Shown here piece by piece: positions 17,446 through 25,923 of a stretch of 64,000 nt of DNA; the first letter of the stretch is position 1, and every line of letters starts with the position of its first letter. A model generated the notes under the pieces. It saw nothing but the letters and a program-made list of their open reading frames with translations. It did no database searches and was not told the origin of the DNA. Source of the DNA: Bacteroidales bacterium UBA2861 (GTDB lineage: Bacteria > Bacteroidota > Bacteroidia > Bacteroidales > UBA932); contig DEFD01000028.1 of the NCBI GenBank assembly GCA_002350615.1, positions 412,417 to 476,416 of the forward strand. The letters are read 5' to 3'. Position numbers and translations under genes: made by a program.

Positions 17446-17470
17446 GCGCACACCTTAGGCTGGAATTTGG

Positions 17471-17478
17471 TATATTTG
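17471..17478 (+). promoter_or_regulatory. -7 promoter element TATATTTG of aspS
   Basis: An exact TAnnTTTG match followed by C, 23 nt before the aspS ATG. Confidence 0.7.
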
Positions 17479-17501
17479 CAAGATTTTCGAAGATAAAAGA
17501 T

Positions 17502-19268
17502 ATGTACAGGACTCATACTTGCGGAGAGCTCCGCATTGCAGATGCAGGAAAGACAGTGACACTGGCCGGCTGGGTGCAGAAATCCAGGAAACTCGGCGGA
17601 ATGACATTCATAGACCTTCGTGACCGTTATGGCATCACGCAGCTCGTGGTGGAGGCGGACGCCCCCCAGGAACTCGTGGACATCGCGGCTTCCCTCGGAA
17701 GGGAATTCGTGATCCAGGCCACGGGAAAGGTGGTGGAGCGCCAGAGCAAGAATCCCAAAATGGATACGGGCGAGATAGAAATCGCCCTCGAGGGCATAAA
17801 TATCCTCAACAAGAGCCTCACTCCTCCGTTCACCATCGAGGAGCAGAGCGACGGCGGCGAGGACATCCGCGCCAAATACCGCTATCTGGATCTTCGCCGC
17901 GGCCCGCTGAAGAGGGCTCTGGAACTGCGTCACCACATTGCGCACGAATGCCGCAACTATCTGGACGCCAACGGTTTCCTTGAAATCGAAACCCCTTATC
18001 TCATAAAGTCCACCCCGGAAGGAGCCCGCGACTTCGTGGTCCCCTCCCGCATGAACCCCGGCGAGTTCTACGCCCTGCCGCAGAGCCCCCAGACCTTCAA
18101 GCAGCTGCTGATGGTGGCAGGCTACGACCGCTACTTCCAGATCGTTCGCTGCTTCCGCGACGAAGACCTCCGCGCGGACCGTCAGCCCGAGTTCACGCAG
18201 ATAGACTGCGAGATGTCCTTCGTGGAGCAGGAAGACGTGCTGAACATGTTTGAGGGAATGATGCGCCATCTCTTCAAGAAGGTTCTCGGTGTAGATATCC
18301 CCAATCCTCTTCCCCGCATGAGCTGGTACGACGCCATGGACCGCTACGGCTCCGACAAGCCGGATGTGCGTTTCGGCATGACCATACATGAGATTACCGC
18401 GGATGTGCAAGGCCACGGTTTCAGCGTGTTCGACAGCGTTCCCTACGTGGGAGCTATCGCCGTCGAAGGCGCCGCCGAATGGTCCCGCAAGGATCTCGAC
18501 GCCCTCACCGAGTGGGTAAAGCGCCCTCAGGTGGGTGCTAAGGGCCTTGTCTATATCAAGCTCAACGCCGACGGAAGCGTCAAGAGCAGCATCGATAAAT
18601 TCTACACTCCCGAGCAGCTTAAGGATATCGCCGCGAAGGTCGAGGCCAAGACGGGCGACCTGGTGCTGGTTCTCTGCGGTCCCAAACGCAAGACCCAGAC
18701 CCAGCTCGGCGTGCTTCGTCTGGAACTCGCAGGCCGTCAGGGCCTTCGCGATCCCAAGGTATTCGCACCACTCTGGATAGTGGACTTCCCTCTTCTCGAA
18801 TGGAGTGAGGAAGACGGCCGCTTTTATGCCATGCATCATCCCTTCACGGCTCCCAAGCCTGAGCACATGGATCTCTTCTATTCAGACAAGAAAGAGGACC
18901 TGGAGCGTGTCTGTGCCAACGCCTACGACTTCGTGCTCAACGGCAACGAACTCGGCGGCGGCAGCATCCGTATCCACAATGCCGATGTGCAGGAGCGTAT
19001 GTTCCAGGTACTTGGAATAGGCAAGGAGGAGGCTGAATACAAGTTCGGCTTCATCATCAACGCCTTCAAGTTCGGCGCACCTCCCCACGGAGGCCTCGCC
19101 TTCGGTTTCGACCGTCTCTGCGCCCTCTTCGGCGGACAGGAGACCATCCGTGACTACATCGCCTTCCCCAAGAACAACCAGGGCCGCGACGTCATGATCG
19201 ACTCCCCGTCCAAGATCGACCAGATTCAGATGGACGAGCTCTGCCTCGCCAGCACGGTGAAGGAGTAA
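17502..19268 (+). CDS. aspS: Aspartyl-tRNA synthetase
   Basis: 588 residues, the normal length for bacterial AspRS. It charges tRNA-Asp in the cytoplasm. An N-terminal OB anticodon-binding domain ([22 protein letters not shown]) precedes the class II core with motif 2 ([18 protein letters not shown]) and motif 3 (GLAFGFDRL). The bacterial GAD insertion lies between. It has its own promoter at 17471 and is followed by the CBM9-like gene after 12 nt. Confidence 0.97.
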   Translation: MYRTHTCGELRIADAGKTVTLAGWVQKSRKLGGMTFIDLRDRYGITQLVVEADAPQELVDIAASLGREFVIQATGKVVERQSKNPKMDTGEIEIALEGINILNKSLTPPFTIEEQSDGGEDIRAKYRYLDLRRGPLKRALELRHHIAHECRNYLDANGFLEIETPYLIKSTPEGARDFVVPSRMNPGEFYALPQSPQTFKQLLMVAGYDRYFQIVRCFRDEDLRADRQPEFTQIDCEMSFVEQEDVLNMFEGMMRHLFKKVLGVDIPNPLPRMSWYDAMDRYGSDKPDVRFGMTIHEITADVQGHGFSVFDSVPYVGAIAVEGAAEWSRKDLDALTEWVKRPQVGAKGLVYIKLNADGSVKSSIDKFYTPEQLKDIAAKVEAKTGDLVLVLCGPKRKTQTQLGVLRLELAGRQGLRDPKVFAPLWIVDFPLLEWSEEDGRFYAMHHPFTAPKPEHMDLFYSDKKEDLERVCANAYDFVLNGNELGGGSIRIHNADVQERMFQVLGIGKEEAEYKFGFIINAFKFGAPPHGGLAFGFDRLCALFGGQETIRDYIAFPKNNQGRDVMIDSPSKIDQIQMDELCLASTVKE

Positions 19269-19280
19269 TTCCCTTGCAGT

Positions 19281-19880
19281 ATGCTCGTTCCAAAAACGAA
19301 GCCCATGTCCTTCCGGCTGGAATGTCTTAACTGGCCGGAAGCCTTTCCGTACAAGCCCGGTGTGGGCGTGCGGATATGGCACAGCGGGGAAGCGATCCAT
19401 CTGGAATATACTGTAAACGAGGCCACGGTTCGTGCCCTCCAGGCCACTCCGGGAGGCTTTGTTTACGAAGATTCCTGCGTGGAATTCTTCTTTCAGCCGG
19501 ACCCGGCGGACCCGCATTACTATAATTTCGAATGGAACCCCATCGGCACGCTTTACCTCGCATGGCGGACCGGACGGCATGATCCGGAGCATGCCCCGGC
19601 CGAAGTCCTTTCCCTGGTGAAAGCGGAGGGGAGTCTCGGCTGTGAGCCTTTTGCGGAACGCCCGGCGGAAGGGCCCTGGACCCTGAAGATAGATATCCCG
19701 GTCAAAGCTCTGTGGCATAGCGATATAAAGAGCTTCAACGGTTTGAGGGCAAGGGCCAATTTCTATAAATGCGGCGACGGCCTCGCCACTCCGCACTATG
19801 TCAGCTGGGCCCCGATTTCCACGGCGAATCCGGATTACCATCGTCCGGAATTCTTCGCACCGCTGGAATTTGAATCATAA
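19281..19880 (+). CDS. Carbohydrate-binding module family 9-like protein
   Basis: 199 residues without a signal peptide from this start; an in-frame ATG at 19308 is an alternative. The fold is suggested by IWHSGEAIHLEYTV, YEDSCVEFFFQPD, YYNFEWNPIGTLYL, and a terminal SWAPISTANPDYHRPEFFAPL. These are the typical lines of CBM9/DOMON-like sugar-binding proteins in Bacteroidota. It lies 12 nt after aspS, probably co-transcribed. The ligand is unknown. Confidence 0.82.
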   Translation: MLVPKTKPMSFRLECLNWPEAFPYKPGVGVRIWHSGEAIHLEYTVNEATVRALQATPGGFVYEDSCVEFFFQPDPADPHYYNFEWNPIGTLYLAWRTGRHDPEHAPAEVLSLVKAEGSLGCEPFAERPAEGPWTLKIDIPVKALWHSDIKSFNGLRARANFYKCGDGLATPHYVSWAPISTANPDYHRPEFFAPLEFES

Positions 19881-19895
19881 AACAAGAAAATTATA

Positions 19896-19903
19896 TATAT
19901 TTG
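19896..19903 (+). promoter_or_regulatory. -7 promoter element TATATTTG of the sugar-acid operon
   Basis: An exact TAnnTTTG match at the start of a 157-bp gap. It would give a leader of about 130 nt before the SDR gene, long enough for regulation. Confidence 0.65.
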
Positions 19904-19909
19904 TACGAT

Positions 19910-20037
19910 AGAAACTCCTGAGGCGCCCGAGAGGGTTCCTGTAAAACGGGAGTAAAATTTTTTGGGGCGACTGTGTACGTACACAACAACACGGAGGCAC
20001 TGAAAAAACGAAACAAACTAAAAACCAAGATACAAAA
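19910..20037 (+). promoter_or_regulatory. Structured leader of the sugar-acid operon
   Basis: The leader holds ACTCC (from 19914) and GGGAGT (near 19948-19953) arms around a CCCGAGAGGG hairpin. A run AAAATTTTTT follows, which could act as an attenuator. A perfect 14-bp palindrome lies downstream. No known riboswitch consensus is recognised. Confidence 0.35.
19972..19985. promoter_or_regulatory. Candidate operator: perfect 14-bp palindrome TGTGTACGTACACA
   Basis: A perfect dyad without a loop suits a dimeric DNA-binding regulator better than an RNA hairpin. It lies about 70 nt downstream of the predicted start of transcription, so binding would block elongation. The regulator is not evident in the window. 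Confidence 0.45.
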
Positions 20038-20856
20038 ATGGAGAATCTTTTTGACATCAAAGGGCGCGTGGTCGTAATGACAGGCGCATGCGGCGTTCTC
20101 GGCGCCACAATCGTTAAGTATTTTGCCGCACAGGGCTGCAAAGTTGTACTTCTGGACCTCGAAAGGGCGGCGGAAATCGGCAACAAGCTTGTCGCTGAAA
20201 TCAAGGCGGAAGGCGGAGAGGCGATGTTCCTCCCTACCAACGTGCTCGACGAGTCCGTCCTCAAGCAGAATCTCGCAGACATCGTAAAGGCTTATGGCAC
20301 AGTGGATATCCTGCTCAACGGTGCAGGCGGCAACATGGGCCCCGCAAACGTCGCTCCGGACCAGACCATCTTCGATATGGACCTGGATGCCACCCGCAAG
20401 GTGTTCGAACTCAATATCATAGGTGCAATTCTCCCTACCAAGGTGTTCGCAAAGGTAATGGTGGACAAGAAGAAGGGCTCCATCGTGAACTTCTGCAGCA
20501 TGTCTTCCTTCCGCCCGCTCACCCGCGTGGCCGGTTACGGAATGGCGAAATCCGCCCTTGCAAGCTGGACCGAGTGGCTTGCCGGTGAACTTGCTACTAA
20601 GTTCGGCGACGGCATCCGCGTAAACGGCATCGCCCCCGGCTTCCTTCTCACCAACCAGAACCGCAGCCTTCTCACCAACCCCGACGGCAGCCTCACCGAC
20701 CGCAGTCACAAGATTATCGGCCACACTCCCTTCGGACGTTTCCTCGAGCCCGATGAACTCGTAGGCGCGCTTCATTATCTTGCCTGCGACGCATCCAAGG
20801 GCGTCACCGGAACCATCGCCGTGGTCGATGGAGGGTTCAACTCATTCAGCATCTAA
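20038..20856 (+). CDS. SDR family oxidoreductase, probable D-mannonate oxidoreductase
   Basis: 272 residues. A Rossmann-type SDR with TGACGVLG cofactor loop near residue 16, NGAGGN, and the catalytic Tyr-x-x-x-Lys in YGMAKSA. The insertion and C-terminus (DRSHKIIGHTPFGRFLEPDELVGAL) resemble SDRs annotated as D-mannonate oxidoreductases, which interconvert mannonate and fructuronate with NAD(P). It is the first gene of an operon with KDG kinase 3 nt downstream, which supports a uronate or gluconate role. The exact substrate is inferred. Confidence 0.8.
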   Translation: MENLFDIKGRVVVMTGACGVLGATIVKYFAAQGCKVVLLDLERAAEIGNKLVAEIKAEGGEAMFLPTNVLDESVLKQNLADIVKAYGTVDILLNGAGGNMGPANVAPDQTIFDMDLDATRKVFELNIIGAILPTKVFAKVMVDKKKGSIVNFCSMSSFRPLTRVAGYGMAKSALASWTEWLAGELATKFGDGIRVNGIAPGFLLTNQNRSLLTNPDGSLTDRSHKIIGHTPFGRFLEPDELVGALHYLACDASKGVTGTIAVVDGGFNSFSI

Positions 20857-20859
20857 GCC

Positions 20860-21939
20860 ATGGACATCAAGCTCAAACCCAATTGCAAATACGCCCTGCT
20901 GGTCCCTACCAGCATGGGCCTTCGCATCACCCCGGAAAGCGGCCAGCCCGTTCACAGCAGCGACCTTTTCCATCTGCAGGCGACCAGCGCCGAGACCAAC
21001 GTGGCGAGCATAGCCTCCTATCTCGGCCTTCCCGTCAAGGTGCTCACCGCTTTTGTCAAGGGGAGCCCCTTCGCACATTTCATCAAGGGTAATCTCCGCA
21101 GCCGCGGTATGGACTTCGAAGGTCCCGAAGTGGAGCAGGGAGGCCCCTGGGGCTACAGGCACCAGATCAACGTGGCCGACAGCGGTTACGGTTCCCGCGG
21201 ACCCCGCGTATGGAACGACCGTGCCGGCGAGGTGGGCCGCACTCTGAACGTGAAGGATTTCGACCTTGAGCGCATCTTTGGCCAGGAAGGCGTGCAGATC
21301 ATACATCTTTCCGGCCTCATCGGGGCGCTCAGCCCTGAAACCAGCCGTTTCTGCCTGGAACTTGCCCGTGCCGCCAAGAAGCACGGCACCAGCATCAGCT
21401 TCGACCTCAACTACCGCGCCTCCTTCTGGAAGGGCCGCGAGCAGGAGCTCCATGATATCTTCTCGGAGATCGCAAGCTATGCCGACGTTCTCATCGGCAA
21501 CGAAGAGGACTTCCAGCTCTGCCTCGGCATCGAAGGTCCGGAAGCCGGCGGAAAGGACATCGCAGCCAAGATCGACGGCTTCAAGGAGATGATCCGCCGC
21601 GTGCGCGAGCATTATCCCAACGCCAAGGTTTACGGCACTACCCTGCGCCAGGTGAACAACACCAACAGCCACAACTGGGGCGCAATCCTCCTGGACGGCG
21701 AGGACTGGCATGTCATCCAGCCCCGCGAGATCCACGTCCTGGACCGTATCGGCGGCGGCGACGGCTTCGTCGGAGGCCTGCTCTACGGTATCCTCAAAGG
21801 CTGGAGCGGAGAAAAATGCGCCCAGTTCGGCTGGGCCAGCGGCGCTCTCGCAACCACTTTCCTCACGGACTATGCCCAGCCTGCGGATGAAGAGCAGGTG
21901 TGGAGCATCTGGGAAGGCAACGCACGCGTAAAAAGATAG
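20860..21939 (+). CDS. kdgK: PfkB family sugar kinase, probable 2-dehydro-3-deoxygluconokinase
   Basis: 359 residues, ribokinase fold. The C-terminal signature DRIGGGDGFVGGLLYG holds the catalytic Asp in the anion hole. GNEEDF and SFDLNYRASFW match KdgK-type enzymes. It would phosphorylate KDG to KDPG in the Entner-Doudoroff or uronate pathway. It is a little longer than the usual ~310-345 residues. Neighbours (mannonate-type SDR before, LarA-like racemase after) agree. Confidence 0.82.
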   Translation: MDIKLKPNCKYALLVPTSMGLRITPESGQPVHSSDLFHLQATSAETNVASIASYLGLPVKVLTAFVKGSPFAHFIKGNLRSRGMDFEGPEVEQGGPWGYRHQINVADSGYGSRGPRVWNDRAGEVGRTLNVKDFDLERIFGQEGVQIIHLSGLIGALSPETSRFCLELARAAKKHGTSISFDLNYRASFWKGREQELHDIFSEIASYADVLIGNEEDFQLCLGIEGPEAGGKDIAAKIDGFKEMIRRVREHYPNAKVYGTTLRQVNNTNSHNWGAILLDGEDWHVIQPREIHVLDRIGGGDGFVGGLLYGILKGWSGEKCAQFGWASGALATTFLTDYAQPADEEQVWSIWEGNARVKR

Positions 21940-21942
21940 TTT

Positions 21943-23223
21943 ATGATCTACTACGAAAGAGGTTCAAAAACCGATATCATAACTCCGGAAGAGACCAGGG
22001 CCATACTTGGGGAGGTCTTCGACAAGATGGGACCCCGCAAGCGTGTGATGGCTATCCCTCCGGATTTCACGCGCTTCAATTCCTACGCAGGGCCCATCAC
22101 TGAGATGTGCGACGACTACTTCGGCGACCGTCTCACGGACATTATGCCCGCGCTCGGAACCCATTCTCCCATGACTCCGGAGCAGATCAAGACCATGTTC
22201 GGCCACACTCCGGCGGAGAAATTCCGCGTGCACGACTGGCGCAACGACGTGGTCACCGTCGGAAAGATCCCTTCTTCCTATGTGAAGGAAGTCTCCGAGG
22301 GGCGCCTGGACTACGAAATGGACGCGCAGGTGAACAAACTCCTCCTCGACCCCTCCTTCGACCTGATCCTCTCCATAGGCCAGGTGGTTCCCCACGAGGT
22401 GATAGGCATGGCGAACTACACCAAGAATATCTTCGTGGGAGTCGGGGGCTCGGACTTCATCAACAAGAGTCATTTCATCGGCGCGAGCTATGGAATGGAA
22501 CGCATCATGGGAAGGGCCAAGAGCCCGGTGCGCGACGTGTTCGAGTACGCCAAGGTGCATTATCTCTCGCATGTGCCCATCGTTTACATACTTACGGTGC
22601 GCGCAAAGGATGAAGCGAGCGGGGAGATGGTTACCCGCGGCCTTTTCATCGGCGACGACTTCGAATGCTTCCGCAAGGCTGCGGAGCTTTCTCTGGAGAC
22701 CAATTTCATAATGGTGGACAAGCAGATACGCAAGTGTATCGTTTACCTGGATCCTGAAGAATTCAAGAGTACCTGGCTTGGGAACAAAAGCATTTACCGC
22801 ACCCGCATGGCGCTTGCCGACGGAGCGGAACTCATCGTCCTGGCACCGGCGCTCAAGGAGTTCGGCGAAGACAAGACCATCGACGGACTCATCCGCAAGT
22901 ATGGCTACAAGGGCACTCCGCATACGCTGGAATGCACCAATGCCAACAAGGACCTGCAGGACAATCTCGGCGCTTCCGCCCATCTCATCCACGGCTCTTC
23001 CGAAGGACGCTTCAGCATCACCTACTGCCCCGGTCCGGATATGAGCCGCGAGGAGATAGAAGGAGTAGGCTTCAATTACTGCAGCTACGACGACATGGTC
23101 GCCAGATATCCGATCGAAAGCCTCAAGGACGGCTGGAACACCATGCCGGACGGTGAGGAAATCTACTATATTTCCAACCCGGCACTCGGCCTCTGGGCGC
23201 ATCCGGACAGATTCAAAGACTAA
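21943..23223 (+). CDS. LarA-like nickel-pincer-dependent racemase/epimerase (DUF2088 family)
   Basis: 426 residues. LarA of Lactobacillus uses His108, His174, Lys184 and His200 with a nickel pincer cofactor. Here His74 (ALGTHSPM), His151 (VVPHEV), Lys161 and His177 are present, and the 10- and 16-residue spacings between the last three are identical to LarA. This argues for an active cofactor-bound enzyme. Family members racemise or epimerise 2-hydroxyacids; one branch converts gluconate and mannonate. Between kdgK and pdxB in a sugar-acid operon, a gluconate/mannonate-type substrate is plausible. Cofactor genes larB/C/E are not in the window. Confidence 0.8.
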   Translation: MIYYERGSKTDIITPEETRAILGEVFDKMGPRKRVMAIPPDFTRFNSYAGPITEMCDDYFGDRLTDIMPALGTHSPMTPEQIKTMFGHTPAEKFRVHDWRNDVVTVGKIPSSYVKEVSEGRLDYEMDAQVNKLLLDPSFDLILSIGQVVPHEVIGMANYTKNIFVGVGGSDFINKSHFIGASYGMERIMGRAKSPVRDVFEYAKVHYLSHVPIVYILTVRAKDEASGEMVTRGLFIGDDFECFRKAAELSLETNFIMVDKQIRKCIVYLDPEEFKSTWLGNKSIYRTRMALADGAELIVLAPALKEFGEDKTIDGLIRKYGYKGTPHTLECTNANKDLQDNLGASAHLIHGSSEGRFSITYCPGPDMSREEIEGVGFNYCSYDDMVARYPIESLKDGWNTMPDGEEIYYISNPALGLWAHPDRFKD

Positions 23224-23228
23224 GGGAG

Positions 23229-24425
23229 ATGGGAAACTGCGTTGAGCCCGCCGGCGTTCGGCCCAAGATTGTCGCCGACAATAAGATTCCCTTCCTTAAA
23301 GGTGCCCTGGAACCCTATGCAGAAGTGGTTTACGCACCCGGGAAGGAGACTACGGCGGAAATGGTAAAGGATGCCGATGCCCTCATCACCCGCACCAGGA
23401 CCATCTGCAACGAAAGCCTTCTGGCAGGATCGAAAGTCAAGGTGATAGCCACCGCTACCATCGGCTTCGACCATATCGATACCGAATGGTGCGAGAGTCA
23501 CGGAATCATCTGGCGCAATGCTCCCGGCTGCAATTCCTGGAGCGTAAAGCAGTACATCACCGCGCTTCTGCTTCATCTTGGGCAGAGCCGCGGGCTGGAT
23601 CTTTCCAAAATGACGCTCGGCGTCGTGGGCGTGGGCAATGTGGGAAGCAAAGTCGCTGAAGCGGCGGAAATTCTCGGCATGCGGGTGCTGCTGAACGACC
23701 CTCCCCGCCAGCGGGCCCTGGAATCGGGCGTTGCGGCGGCGAGTCCTCTGCCGGTGCCCCACCAGGGTTTCGTGTCGTTGGACAAGCTTATCGGCGAAAG
23801 CGATATCATAACCCTCCATGTGCCGCTGGAAAAGAACGGCCCGGACGCCACCTGGCATCTTTTCGATGCGGAAAGGCTCGCGCAGATGCGGGAGAATCAG
23901 ATTCTTATAAACTCTTCCCGCGGCCCGGTTGTGGATAACAAGGCTCTCAAGGCCGCTCTCGAGGCGGGAGCCATAAAGGCCGCATGCCTGGACGTGTGGG
24001 AGGGGGAGCCGGAGCTCGATCCCGAACTCGTGAATCTTCTGGACATCAGCACTCCCCACATAGCAGGCTATTCCGCGGACGGCAAAGCCAATGGAACCAC
24101 CGCTGCGGTGCGGACGGTGGCAGAAGTCCTCGGGCTGCCCCTTGCGGACTGGACGGCTTCCGGCATCCCTGGGCCGCGTCAGGCGCTGGAATTCAGCATC
24201 GACACCAAGGGCAAGAGCCTTCAGCAGGTACTTGCCGAGGCGGTGCTTCACACATACAATATAAAGGAAGACAGCGACGCCCTCCGTGCGGACCTTTCCG
24301 CTTTCGAGAGGCTTCGCGGAGACTATCCGGTCCGCCGGGAGTTTACTTCCTTCACCGTTTCGCTCAGGGGAGACTGCCCCGGGGCGGCGGAAAAATTATC
24401 AGCATTAGGATTTAAAATCAAATAA
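23229..24425 (+). CDS. pdxB: Erythronate-4-phosphate dehydrogenase
   Basis: 398 residues. A D-2-hydroxyacid dehydrogenase with the NAD-binding loop GVVGVGNVGSKVAE and catalytic Arg (NSSRGPVVDN), Glu (DVWEGEP) and His (STPHIAGYS). The ~100-residue C-terminal extension typical of PdxB is present. It oxidises 4-phosphoerythronate in vitamin B6 synthesis. Why it lies between a racemase and gnd is unclear; a wider sugar-acid role is possible. Confidence 0.88.
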   Translation: MGNCVEPAGVRPKIVADNKIPFLKGALEPYAEVVYAPGKETTAEMVKDADALITRTRTICNESLLAGSKVKVIATATIGFDHIDTEWCESHGIIWRNAPGCNSWSVKQYITALLLHLGQSRGLDLSKMTLGVVGVGNVGSKVAEAAEILGMRVLLNDPPRQRALESGVAAASPLPVPHQGFVSLDKLIGESDIITLHVPLEKNGPDATWHLFDAERLAQMRENQILINSSRGPVVDNKALKAALEAGAIKAACLDVWEGEPELDPELVNLLDISTPHIAGYSADGKANGTTAAVRTVAEVLGLPLADWTASGIPGPRQALEFSIDTKGKSLQQVLAEAVLHTYNIKEDSDALRADLSAFERLRGDYPVRREFTSFTVSLRGDCPGAAEKLSALGFKIK

Positions 24426-24429
24426 CGAA

Positions 24430-25887
24430 ATGACTCAGAAATCAGACATCGGCCTCATCGGCCTCGCCGTCATGGGCGAAAATCTCGTCCTGAATATGGA
24501 AAGCAAAGGCTTCCGCGTGAGTGTTTACAATCGCACGGTCGAGAAAGTTGACAAATTCATCAATGGTCGCGGCGCCGGCAAGAACTTCTATGGAGCCCAT
24601 TCCCTGGAAGACCTGGTGGCCTCCCTCAAGACCCCCCGCAGGGTTTTCCTCATGGTGAAGGCGGGGCAGCCCGTGGACGACTTCATCGAGAAGCTCATCC
24701 CGCTGCTTGACAAGGGCGACATCATCATCGACGGAGGCAACTCCCACTTCCCGGACACGGCACGCCGCACCGCTTATGTGGAGAGCAAGGGCCTGCAGTA
24801 CATAGGCACCGGCGTTTCCGGCGGCGAAGAGGGCGCTCTCAAGGGTCCCTCGATGATGCCCGGCGGATCCCCCGAGGCATGGCCCCATGTCAAACCCATC
24901 TTCCAGAGCATCTGCGCCAAGGTGGAAGGCGGCGTACCCTGCTGCGACTGGGTAGGCGAAGGCGGTGCAGGCCATTTCGTGAAGATGGTACACAACGGCA
25001 TCGAATATGGCGACATCCAGCTTATCTGCGAGTGCTACCAGATAATGAAGGACTACCTCGGCATGAGCAACGAGGAGATGCACCAGACATTCGCCGAATG
25101 GAACAAGGGCGACCTGGACAGCTACCTTGTGGAAATTACCCGCGACATCCTCGCCAAGAAGGACGATGACGGCAAGTATGTGCTCGATTATATCCTCGAT
25201 ACCGCCGGACAGAAGGGTACCGGCAAGTGGACTGCAATAGCGGCTCTCGACCAGGGTGTTCCGCTTACGCTGATAGGCGAGTCCGTGTTCGCCCGCTGCC
25301 TCTCTGCCCAGAAGGAAGAAAGGGTTGAGGCCTCCAAGATCCTCGAGGGTCCCAAACCTTCCAAGTTCACCGGCGACCGTGCAGCCTTCCTCGAAGATCT
25401 GCGCAGGGCGCTCTTCTCCGCAAAGGTGGTTTCCTATGCTCAGGGTTACGCTCTCATGCGTTCCGCAGCCAAGGAATACGGCTGGAACCTGAACTACGGC
25501 GGAATCGCTCTCATGTGGAGGGGCGGCTGCATCATCCGCAGCGTGTTCCTCGGCAAGATCAAGGAAGCCTTCGACAAGAATCCCGGTATCGCCAACCTGC
25601 TGCTGGACAGCTATTTCCAGGGCAAGCTCGCCGAAGCCCAGAAAGGATGGCGCAACGTGATCGCCAGCGCCGTGGTGAACGGAATCCCCGTTCCTTGCCT
25701 CAGCGCCGCCCTCGAGTACTATGACGGCTATCGCACCGAGCGTCTGCCCGCCAACCTGCTCCAGGCCCAGCGCGACTACTTCGGCGCCCACACCTATGAG
25801 CGTACCGACAAACCCCGTGGCGAGTTCTTCCATACCAATTGGACAGGCGAAGGCGGTGATACGGTGGCCGGAACGTATATTGCTTGA
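24430..25887 (+). CDS. gnd: 6-phosphogluconate dehydrogenase, decarboxylating
   Basis: 485 residues, normal for the long-chain enzyme. The N-terminal GLAVMGENLVLNM dinucleotide loop, GVSGGEEGALKGPSMMPGG and HFVKMVHNGIEYGD substrate motifs are intact. It converts 6-phosphogluconate to ribulose-5-phosphate with CO2 release. It starts 4 nt after pdxB and ends the operon. A promoter-like TATATTTC follows for the next gene. Confidence 0.96.
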   Translation: MTQKSDIGLIGLAVMGENLVLNMESKGFRVSVYNRTVEKVDKFINGRGAGKNFYGAHSLEDLVASLKTPRRVFLMVKAGQPVDDFIEKLIPLLDKGDIIIDGGNSHFPDTARRTAYVESKGLQYIGTGVSGGEEGALKGPSMMPGGSPEAWPHVKPIFQSICAKVEGGVPCCDWVGEGGAGHFVKMVHNGIEYGDIQLICECYQIMKDYLGMSNEEMHQTFAEWNKGDLDSYLVEITRDILAKKDDDGKYVLDYILDTAGQKGTGKWTAIAALDQGVPLTLIGESVFARCLSAQKEERVEASKILEGPKPSKFTGDRAAFLEDLRRALFSAKVVSYAQGYALMRSAAKEYGWNLNYGGIALMWRGGCIIRSVFLGKIKEAFDKNPGIANLLLDSYFQGKLAEAQKGWRNVIASAVVNGIPVPCLSAALEYYDGYRTERLPANLLQAQRDYFGAHTYERTDKPRGEFFHTNWTGEGGDTVAGTYIA

Positions 25888-25923
25888 TTTTTTTCGTATA
25901 TTTCGCAATTATTTGGTGCCACA

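Noticed and set aside
17442..18866. 474-codon open frame antisense to aspS
   Set aside because: Shadow of the synthetase gene; low-quality Leu/Val/His composition and no promoter.
19910..19970. Known riboswitch
   Set aside because: No consensus core I can recognise; kept only as a candidate leader.
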